A DNA stretch of 9,984 nucleotides, from assembly GCA_018333775.1 (NCBI GenBank), contig JAGXSO010000143.1, positions 1 through 9,984 on the forward strand, written 5' to 3'. Every line of letters starts with the position of its first letter. The first letter of the stretch is position 1. Shown one piece after another: positions 4,537-9,984 of this stretch. The notes beneath the pieces were generated by a model, which saw only the letters and a list, made by a program, of their open reading frames with translations, had not been told where the DNA came from and did no database searches. The position numbers and the translations under genes are program-made. Origin of the DNA: Truepera sp. Lineage in GTDB: Bacteria > Deinococcota > Deinococci > Deinococcales > Trueperaceae.

Positions 4537-5169
4537 ATGGCTTCCAAGCCCGAACCGCCACACCAAGCGTATCTTCTCAAGGAGCTAGAGCAGCTTCAGG
4601 CAATCGCCGATCCCCTGCGCCTGCCCTTGTTGGAGCTGCTCTCCCAGAAGCCTATGACGGTTACTCAAGTGGCTAGTCTCCTGAAGGAGAAACCGAATAG
4701 GCTGTACTATCACGTCAAAAAGCTCGAGCACGCGGGGCTGGTGCAGCTTATCGAGACAAGGCCGAATCGCGGCATCCTGGAGAAGTACTACCAGGCCGTT
4801 GCTAAAGGGCTGACGGTTGACGAATCCCTGTTGCAGTTCCAGCAACCGACTAAGGAAGAAGCAGGGGGTATATACCAGGCAATACGAGCAGCTTTTGACT
4901 CCACCCTAAAGGACTTGCGCCAAACACTGAACATTAAGGCTCAAGACGCGGCGAAACCGTCAACCGAGAAAAAAGCCTTACTGCATGGAGTTTTGACTCG
5001 GGTCCGCCTGCCACGGGAGAAGGCAAAGGAGTTTTCTAAGAAGGTTGTGGCGCTCTGTGAAGAGTTCGAGTCCGCTGACGATACCGAGGGAGATATCGAG
5101 TACCGATTGACGCTGCTGTGGTTACCCCTTACCGCGACCGACCAAAACAACTCCGAAGAGAGCAGGTAA
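4537..5169 (+). CDS. ArsR-type winged-helix transcriptional regulator
   Basis: This 210-residue protein has an N-terminal winged-helix domain (about residues 12-90) of the ArsR/HTH_20 type: ADPLRLPLLELLSQKPMTV, then recognition-helix region KPNRLYYHVKKLEHAGLV and wing IETRPNRGILEKYYQAVAK. It has no metal-binding Cys cluster like ArsR/SmtB proper, so it is likely a drug- or stress-responsive or ligand-binding member. The C-terminal 110 residues are helical and charged (a possible dimer or ligand domain). Start ATG at 4537 is supported by AAGGAG 5 bases upstream. It sits 2 bases before the MFS gene, so it probably controls that pump and itself through the promoter at 4449-4477. A link to the lanthipeptide locus cannot be shown. 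Confidence 0.85.
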   Translation: MASKPEPPHQAYLLKELEQLQAIADPLRLPLLELLSQKPMTVTQVASLLKEKPNRLYYHVKKLEHAGLVQLIETRPNRGILEKYYQAVAKGLTVDESLLQFQQPTKEEAGGIYQAIRAAFDSTLKDLRQTLNIKAQDAAKPSTEKKALLHGVLTRVRLPREKAKEFSKKVVALCEEFESADDTEGDIEYRLTLLWLPLTATDQNNSEESR

Positions 5170-5171
5170 AT

Positions 5172-6416
5172 ATGAAACACCCCATTCATAACGCAAACTT
5201 TCGCATTCTGTTCGTCGCCCGCTTTATCGACGAGCTATCGCTGGGATTCTTTACCATCCCGCTCTTTTGGTGGATCTTAACCGTTGCCGAGTCGCCCAGT
5301 CTGGTGGCGGTCGCTGCCCTGGCCGGCAGCCTGAGCTATCTGGTAGCGGCACCCTGGGGCGGCGTGCTAGCCGACCGCTGGCGCAAGAAATATGTCATTG
5401 TCAGCTCCAACCTGCTCGGTCTGACCCTCGCCGCCGTAGTAGGTGTGCTGATCTATACCGGGCTGGCCAACTTCTATTGGGTCTTGGGCTTTTTGATTGG
5501 CAGCAGCCTGGCTAGCGCTGCGCGCGAACCCAGCCTGAGCGCGCTCCTTCCGCTGCTCTTGGCCAAAGAGCAGTATCAGCGTGGCAACGCTACCATCGGA
5601 CTGGTGGCGCAGTTCGCGCGCCTGTCGGCGTTTGCCATTGCCGGTATAGTCACCGCAGCGCTAGGTGTGGCGGCGGCTATCTTCATCGGCGTCGGCTCGC
5701 TGCTGATTAGCGTTGTGATCATGCTCTTTCTCAAAGAGCCGGCTGTCTCTGGGGCAGCAGCACCGGAAGCAGCGGCCAGCCAAGGCACCCAGAAACGAAC
5801 CTTCCTGTTAGCAGGCTTTCGGCTGCTGGGGCGGACGCCGCTGCTCTTATCACTGGTGCTCACCGCTACTTTGCTCAACTTCATTCTCTCACCGCTTGCC
5901 GTCATCCTGGCCCCCTACGCCGAACAGCTTGGCGCCGGAGCGCAGGGCTTCGGCAGTCTGGCGGCGGCTATGGTCGCCGGAAATATCCTCGGCCTCGGTC
6001 TGATGAACCTAGTCAGCGTCAAGCGGCCGCTGCGGATGTTGGTTGGCGGAACGATGGGTATGGCCTTGGCCATGTTGGTCATGGCCTTCTCGCACGACCT
6101 CTGGCTCGCCATGGCAGCCATCTCATTTGCTGGCATGTGCGGAGCGATGATGGGCGTGCAGCTCAGCACCGTCGTTCAAAAGAACGTGCCCAGGGAGCTG
6201 ATGGGTCGTACGGTAGGCGTGATGTCGGCCCTGGGCGAAGGAGCCATGCCTGCTGGGTACGCCGTGGCCGGTCTGCTGCTGGCAGTAGTCTCGGTCTCGG
6301 AGATCTTCATCGGAATGTTCGTGCTGACGGCACTGGCATCGCTGGTCTGGCTGCGGCCGAGCGTGCGGCACAGTTTTCGTCCTGAGGTAAAAGAGGAGGC
6401 CGCCAGGGGCGGTTGA
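5172..6416 (+). CDS. MFS family efflux transporter
   Basis: This 414-residue integral membrane protein has about 12 predicted helices in two halves, split by a hydrophilic Ala-rich linker near residues 190-215. The MFS motif A signature GGVLADRWRKK follows helix 2, and helix 1 carries the polar pair RFIDE (about 16-20). Overall it resembles the MFS_3/multidrug-type antiporters that expel hydrophobic compounds using the proton gradient. The start is taken at ATG 5172, two bases after the regulator's stop, because homology begins there (NANFRILFVARFIDE). An upstream in-frame start at 5118 would overlap the regulator by 52 bases. The weak AGCAGG ahead of it suggests translation by coupling to the regulator gene. 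Its end faces the aspartokinase gene with only 12 bases between stop codons. The substrate is unknown. Confidence 0.88.
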   Translation: MKHPIHNANFRILFVARFIDELSLGFFTIPLFWWILTVAESPSLVAVAALAGSLSYLVAAPWGGVLADRWRKKYVIVSSNLLGLTLAAVVGVLIYTGLANFYWVLGFLIGSSLASAAREPSLSALLPLLLAKEQYQRGNATIGLVAQFARLSAFAIAGIVTAALGVAAAIFIGVGSLLISVVIMLFLKEPAVSGAAAPEAAASQGTQKRTFLLAGFRLLGRTPLLLSLVLTATLLNFILSPLAVILAPYAEQLGAGAQGFGSLAAAMVAGNILGLGLMNLVSVKRPLRMLVGGTMGMALAMLVMAFSHDLWLAMAAISFAGMCGAMMGVQLSTVVQKNVPRELMGRTVGVMSALGEGAMPAGYAVAGLLLAVVSVSEIFIGMFVLTALASLVWLRPSVRHSFRPEVKEEAARGG

Positions 6417-6428
6417 GCTGCCAAAGCG

Positions 6429-6929
6429 TCAGCCCAGCAGCGCGTTAGGCTTGTCCAGTTCAAACGCCTGATGCACGGCCCGCACGGCTTCTTCGGCCTT
6501 GTCGGCGGGGATCACTACCGAGATGCGGACCTCGCTGGTGGCGATCATCTCAATGTTGGCGCCAACCGAAGCTATCGCTGCAAACATCCGCCCGGCGATG
6601 CCCGGCGTTGAGCCGATGGCGATCCCCACAATCGACACCTTGGCAATGGTCGGATCGGCCTCGGCGCGACCGCCGATCTCGGCCAGGACCGGCGCTACGG
6701 CCTCGAGCGCGTCAGCAACCGTATCGCGGTTGAGGGTAAAGGCCATCTGCTGGCGGCTCGAGTCGTTTCCCGGCACCCCTTGAATGATCATATCCACACT
6801 CACCCCGGCGTTACCGAGGGCGGTGAAAACTTTGGCCGCCACGCCGGGGAGATCAGGGACACCTAGCAGGTTGATGCGGACGTGGCTGCGGTCCAAGGCC
6901 ACACCCGTTACCGGACGATCTGTTTTCAT
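6429..6929 (-). CDS. Internal in-frame start: aspartokinase beta (regulatory) subunit
   Basis: Met251 of the aspartokinase is preceded by GGAG (6939-6936) at 6-base spacing, a usable ribosome binding site inside the coding sequence. Translation from this ATG at 6929 would give a 166-residue protein starting MKTDRPVTGVALD and containing only the two ACT domains. This matches the known arrangement in Thermus and Bacillus, where a beta subunit of about 160 residues is made from the 3' part of the same gene and pairs with the full-length chain. The location, just between kinase and ACT domains, is as expected. Confidence 0.6.
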   Translation of the reverse strand: MKTDRPVTGVALDRSHVRINLLGVPDLPGVAAKVFTALGNAGVSVDMIIQGVPGNDSSRQQMAFTLNRDTVADALEAVAPVLAEIGGRAEADPTIAKVSIVGIAIGSTPGIAGRMFAAIASVGANIEMIATSEVRISVVIPADKAEEAVRAVHQAFELDKPNALLG

Positions 6930-7679
6930 AGCTTGCTCCGTAGCGGCGAGTCTAGTGACGATGGTGCCGGGATTATAGCTGAACGACGAGCGCACATGAA
7001 TCGTTACGCCGTAGCGGCGCCCGTACCAGACGCTGCGCGGGTGCAGCACCTTAGCGCCTAGGCTGGCTAGCTCGAGCATCTCGTCGTAGTCGATGCGGTC
7101 AAGCTTGGTGGCCTCAGGGATCAGGTGCGGGTCGGTGGTATAGACCCCTTCGGTATCGGTGTAGATCTCGCACTCGCGGGCGCCCAACGCCGCCGCCGCC
7201 GCTACCGCCGTGGTATCCGAGCCGCCGCGCCCCAGCGTGGTGATATTCCCCTCCGCGTCGACCCCCTGAAAGCCCGCAATCACGATCACCTGGTGATCTT
7301 CAAAAGCGCGCAACATCCCGGCGGGATTGACTTCGATGATGCTGGCGCTGCCGTTTAGGCTATCGGTCAAGAACCCCGCCTGCTGGCCGGTAAAGGAGCG
7401 GGCCTGCACGCCTAGCTGCTGGAGCGCCATGGTCACCAGCGCGATCGACTGCTGCTCGCCGGTCGCCATCAGCACATCTAGCTCACGCTTGCTCGGGCGA
7501 GGGCTGACCTCTTTGGCTAAGCCGATCAGCCGGTCGGTGGTGCGCCCCATAGCCGACACCGTCACCGCCACCTTATCGCCCTCTTGCACGTAGCGGGCGA
7601 TGCGCGCGGCGACCTTCCGAATCCGCTCGAGGTCGCCGACGCTGGTGCCGCCGTACTTTTGGACTACGATCTGGGACAT
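6429..7679 (-). CDS. lysC: Aspartate kinase (aspartokinase)
   Basis: This 416-residue enzyme phosphorylates aspartate in the first step towards threonine, methionine and (where the DAP route is used) lysine. The kinase domain (1-245) shows KYGGTSVGD (8-16), GEQQSIAL (74-81), GRGGSDTTA (150-158) and TDTEGVYTTDP. Two ACT domains follow (about 265-335 and 345-412, the second beginning VSIVGIAIGSTPGIAGR); these bind regulatory amino acids. Length and order match the single-domain alpha subunit of alpha2beta2 aspartokinases of Thermus and Bacillus. ATG at 7679 is the start, with only a weak ribosome binding site. An in-frame internal start at 6929 is listed separately. In Thermales lysine is made by the AAA route, so if this is that group the enzyme mainly feeds threonine/methionine (inference). 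The symbol lysC is used in the general sense. Confidence 0.95.
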   Translation of the reverse strand: MSQIVVQKYGGTSVGDLERIRKVAARIARYVQEGDKVAVTVSAMGRTTDRLIGLAKEVSPRPSKRELDVLMATGEQQSIALVTMALQQLGVQARSFTGQQAGFLTDSLNGSASIIEVNPAGMLRAFEDHQVIVIAGFQGVDAEGNITTLGRGGSDTTAVAAAAALGARECEIYTDTEGVYTTDPHLIPEATKLDRIDYDEMLELASLGAKVLHPRSVWYGRRYGVTIHVRSSFSYNPGTIVTRLAATEQAMKTDRPVTGVALDRSHVRINLLGVPDLPGVAAKVFTALGNAGVSVDMIIQGVPGNDSSRQQMAFTLNRDTVADALEAVAPVLAEIGGRAEADPTIAKVSIVGIAIGSTPGIAGRMFAAIASVGANIEMIATSEVRISVVIPADKAEEAVRAVHQAFELDKPNALLG

Positions 7680-7779
7680 GATTTTACGCCTAAGCCAGCC
7701 TTCGGCCTACACCAGGCTTCGCCCGACAATTCCCTTCGCGATGTCATTACGGATGCAGCCACGGCCTCCGCTCTGAAGA

Positions 7780-7788
7780 GTTATATCA
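7780..7788 (-). promoter_or_regulatory. Extended -10 promoter candidate for aspartokinase
   Basis: Reading leftward, TGATATAAC contains TATAAC (5/6 to consensus) preceded by the TGn extension. It lies in the 126-base gap between the reductase stop and the aspartokinase start. No good -35 is present at 16-18 bases. A start near 7773 would leave a leader of about 93 bases, with minor inverted repeats (GCCT/AGGC). Confidence 0.35.
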
Positions 7789-7805
7789 GCTTTGACGCCG
7801 TGCCG

Positions 7806-8807
7806 CTATAGGGGCTTCTGGATATCCGACGAGTGCCCCGGCGTTACACTTAGCTGCGGGTTCACATAATGAGCGGCATAGTTAGCTGCAATCGCCGCCT
7901 CGCCAAAGCCGGTGGCGATGAGTTTAACCTTTCCTTCGTAGTAGGCTACGTCGCCGCAGGCGAAGATGCCCGGCATGCTGGTCTGCATGTCCGTCCCTAC
8001 TCGAATCTGCCTATCGTGCAGGGCCAGCCCCCACTCGGCGATAGGGCCGAGCTTGGAGATGTAGCCGAGCATCGACAACACCTCGTCGATTATCAGCGGC
8101 ACCTCGGTTTTGGTCTGGTTCTGAAAGACCACCGCCTCGCGCACCCAACTGTCGCCGCGCAGCTCCTTGAGTTCGTACGGAGTGAGGATGCGCCCTTCGC
8201 CTTTGGCTGCCGCTTTTTTCATTAACTCGGTGGTGGCGGGGTGGGCCCGGAACGCCTCACGGCGGTGGATTAGGGTGACCGAGGCAGCGACATCCTTGAG
8301 CATCATGAACCAGTCAACGGCGCTATCGCCCCCGCCCATGATCAGCACGCGTTTGCCGCGGTAATGCGAGAGGTTCTTAATGCTGTAAGCCACACCGCGC
8401 CCCTCGAACTCAGCGACACCGGGCGCGTTCAGTTTGCGCGGAGTAAAGGCACCGATGCCAGTAGCGATGATGATGGCGCGCGAGGGGTAGGTCTGGCCGG
8501 TATCGGTAGTGACCTCAAAGTGCCCGTCCTGGCGTTTAAGCAACAACGCCGTGGCCTCCAGCACGTACTCAGGATGGAACTGGCTGGTCTGCTGGCGCAG
8601 ATTGTGAACCAGCTCCTTGGCCATCACCTTGGGAAAACCGGCCACGTCGTAGACGTATTTTTCCGGGTAGAGCGCAATGAGCTGGCCGCCCGGCTCGGGC
8701 AGCGGATCGATCAAGCGCATGCTGAGCCCGCGCTGCCCGACATAAAACCCGGCAAACAGGCCGACCGGCCCCGCACCGATAATGTTGACGTCTACCAGAG
8801 TGTTCAT
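7806..8807 (-). CDS. Ferredoxin-NADP(+) reductase, thioredoxin-reductase-like type
   Basis: This 333-residue FAD enzyme moves electrons between NADPH and ferredoxin (or flavodoxin) in the cytoplasm. The FAD Rossmann motif is GAGPVGLFAG at 11-20, followed by the acidic strand end RLIDPLPEPGGQL. The NADPH-binding motif is MGGGDSAVDW (157-166) with HRREAFRAH downstream for the 2'-phosphate. The closing FAD motif is GIFACGDVAYYEGKVKLI. The CxxC redox pair of true thioredoxin reductases is absent from the NADPH domain. That absence, with the C-terminal tail after the last FAD helix, places it in the YumC-type FNR family. ATG at 8807 starts just before the FAD fold; no clear Shine-Dalgarno is seen. 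It lies between PEP carboxylase (90 bases upstream) and aspartokinase (126 bases downstream), all leftward. Confidence 0.92.
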   Translation of the reverse strand: MNTLVDVNIIGAGPVGLFAGFYVGQRGLSMRLIDPLPEPGGQLIALYPEKYVYDVAGFPKVMAKELVHNLRQQTSQFHPEYVLEATALLLKRQDGHFEVTTDTGQTYPSRAIIIATGIGAFTPRKLNAPGVAEFEGRGVAYSIKNLSHYRGKRVLIMGGGDSAVDWFMMLKDVAASVTLIHRREAFRAHPATTELMKKAAAKGEGRILTPYELKELRGDSWVREAVVFQNQTKTEVPLIIDEVLSMLGYISKLGPIAEWGLALHDRQIRVGTDMQTSMPGIFACGDVAYYEGKVKLIATGFGEAAIAANYAAHYVNPQLSVTPGHSSDIQKPL

Positions 8808-8859
8808 CTCAAGTATGCACTCTACCTTGCTCCAGTAGTCCCAGCAGCACCGAATATGC

Positions 8860-8868
8860 TGTATACCA
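8860..8868 (-). promoter_or_regulatory. Extended -10 promoter candidate for the ferredoxin-NADP reductase
   Basis: Leftward TGGTATACA holds TATACA with a TGn extension, in the 90-base gap after the PEP carboxylase stop. A start near 8853 would leave a leader of about 45 bases. No convincing -35 partner is present. Confidence 0.3.
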
Positions 8869-8897
8869 AGCCCTGGGTAACCTCAGACCGTGCTTGC

Positions 8898-9984
8898 CTA
8901 GCCCGTGGTACGCACCCCGGAAGCGATCCCGATCAGGCTAACCATCACCGCCTCGTCTAGCGCTTGGCGCTCCGGGCTCTCGGTAGCCAGGGCGCGGCGG
9001 CGGCGCAGCAGTTCGACCTGCAAATACGAGATCGGATCGACGTAGGGGTTGCGCAACTCAATAGCGCGGGCCAGGGTCGGATCGTGGTCCAACAGCGCTC
9101 GGCCCGTAGCTTGCGTGACCATCGCTACGCTCCGGGCATGCTCAGCGGTAATCAAGGGCCAGAAGCGCTCGCCGAGCGGCTGCGGCACCAGCTCGAGGTA
9201 GCTCGCCATGATGCCCAGATCCGACTTGGCCAGGCTCGCCTGGGCTAAATCGATGAGGGTCTTAAAGAACGGCCAGCCGCGGTACAGCTCTTGCAGCAGC
9301 TCCGGCTCCAACACCATTAAGCCGCTACCCAAACCGTACCAACCGGGGAGATTGGCGCGGCACTGGGTCCAGGAGAAGACCCAGGGGATGGCGCGCAGAT
9401 TGGCCAGTGACCGCTCCCCTTGGCGCCGGGCCGGGCGCGAGCCGATATTGAGGCGGCTGATCTCCTCAATCGGCGTTACCGTGTGATAAAAGTCGAGAAA
9501 GCCGGGCGTCTCGAGCAGCGCCCGGTAGTGCTGACGGCCTACCGCGGCGGCGCGGTTAAGGGCCTCACGGTGTTTTTCGGGAAGAGCCGGCAGCGCCTGG
9601 GCATCGCGGGCCGAGGAGATGATGAAGGCATGAGCGACCTGCTCGAGGTGGCGGTGTGCCAGATCGGGGTCGCTGTAGCGCTCGGAGAGCGCTTCGCCCT
9701 GCTCGGTCATGCGCATCCGGCCGCCCAAAGAGCCCGGCGGTTGCGCCAAAATGGCCTGGCCGGCCGGGCCGCCGCCCCGCCCGATGCTGGTGCCGCGGCC
9801 ATGGAACAGCCGCAGTGGCACCCCGGCCTGGCGGCATACCGCCGCTACCCCCTCCTGGGCTTGGTAGAGCGCCCAGTTGGCTGCCAGAAAACCGGCGTCC
9901 TTGTTGGAGTCGGAGTAGCCGATCATCACCTCTTGCACCCCGCGACGGCGCACATGCTCGCGGTAGGGCGCTAGGCTCAAGAGG
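8898..9984 (-). CDS. ppc: Phosphoenolpyruvate carboxylase, C-terminal part (cut by window edge)
   Basis: These are the last 361 or so codons of PEP carboxylase, which adds bicarbonate to phosphoenolpyruvate to make oxaloacetate, refilling the TCA cycle and supplying aspartate. Visible family landmarks are MIGYSDSNKDAGFLAANW near the cut end, the glycine-rich active-site loop FHGRGTSIGRGGGPA with both catalytic arginines, QPPGSLGGRMRMTEQGE, GSRPARRQ, LRAIPWVFSWTQCRANLPGW and the C-terminal GIASGVRTTG. The C-terminus ends in T-T-G, close to the N-T-G usual in this family. The reading frame runs past 9984, so the real start lies outside; full-length members have about 850-950 residues. Two genes downstream, aspartokinase uses the aspartate derived from its product, a plausible metabolic grouping. 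Confidence 0.95.
   Translation of the reverse strand, partial: LLSLAPYREHVRRRGVQEVMIGYSDSNKDAGFLAANWALYQAQEGVAAVCRQAGVPLRLFHGRGTSIGRGGGPAGQAILAQPPGSLGGRMRMTEQGEALSERYSDPDLAHRHLEQVAHAFIISSARDAQALPALPEKHREALNRAAAVGRQHYRALLETPGFLDFYHTVTPIEEISRLNIGSRPARRQGERSLANLRAIPWVFSWTQCRANLPGWYGLGSGLMVLEPELLQELYRGWPFFKTLIDLAQASLAKSDLGIMASYLELVPQPLGERFWPLITAEHARSVAMVTQATGRALLDHDPTLARAIELRNPYVDPISYLQVELLRRRRALATESPERQALDEAVMVSLIGIASGVRTTG

Noticed and set aside
6417..6428. Terminator between the MFS and aspartokinase genes
   Set aside because: Only 12 bases separate the stops and no hairpin is visible in them; transcripts probably overlap.
7806..8807. Thioredoxin reductase
   Set aside because: The fold matches, but the CxxC redox pair required in the NADPH domain is absent, so ferredoxin-NADP reductase fits better.
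1..9984. CRISPR array, tRNA or rRNA genes
   Set aside because: No regularly spaced repeats, cloverleaf-like folds or rRNA-like sequence were seen on either strand.

Overview
This window is a GC-rich bacterial chromosome segment. Housekeeping genes occupy its right third and an accessory region its left half. The closest family resemblances I recognise are to Thermus/Meiothermus-type (Deinococcota, Thermales) proteins: an aspartokinase with a built-in second start, a thioredoxin-reductase-like ferredoxin-NADP reductase, and a PEP carboxylase. CTCGAG is also strongly over-represented (15 copies by eye). A Chloroflexota or other thermophile assignment cannot be excluded without a search.

Left (1-3220): the window opens inside an IS110-family element. 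The first 26 codons of its transposase read leftward from a GTG at 78, with a structured non-coding end behind them. Immediately to the right, in the opposite orientation, lies a 58-codon gene at 285-461 that is easy to miss because it is short. It has the hallmarks of a class I lanthipeptide (lantibiotic) precursor: a leader with F-D-L-D at residues 6-9, a Pro-Gln cleavage site at 27-28 as in subtilin, and a hydrophobic 30-residue core rich in Cys, Ser and Thr. A strong hairpin follows (496-535), then three co-directional genes for a complete ABC-2 exporter: two related six-helix permeases and an ATPase. Their position suggests self-immunity or export for the peptide, although the ATPase has an ordinary Q-loop rather than the E-loop of typical LanF. 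No LanB, LanC, LanT or LanP gene is in the window; they must lie beyond the left edge or elsewhere, or be lost.

Middle (3220-6416): converging on the exporter is a two-gene module of a helix-turn-helix protein and a PIN-domain (VapC-like) nuclease, coupled by a 4-base overlap. About 500 bases without a confident gene follow (3980-4440). They hold a dispersed repeat-like motif and three strong hairpins, the last just after the stop of an open frame I do not recognise. Next is a well-formed promoter, then an ArsR-type winged-helix regulator and an MFS efflux pump in a tight operon. The regulator's ribosome binding site can be closed by a small hairpin.

Right (6429-9984): three leftward housekeeping genes are arranged in tandem. 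In transcription order they are the C-terminal part of PEP carboxylase (oxaloacetate supply, cut by the window end), ferredoxin-NADP reductase, and aspartokinase, which converts oxaloacetate-derived aspartate towards threonine/methionine/lysine. Aspartokinase contains an in-frame internal start with its own ribosome binding site, predicting the separate beta subunit known in this enzyme type.
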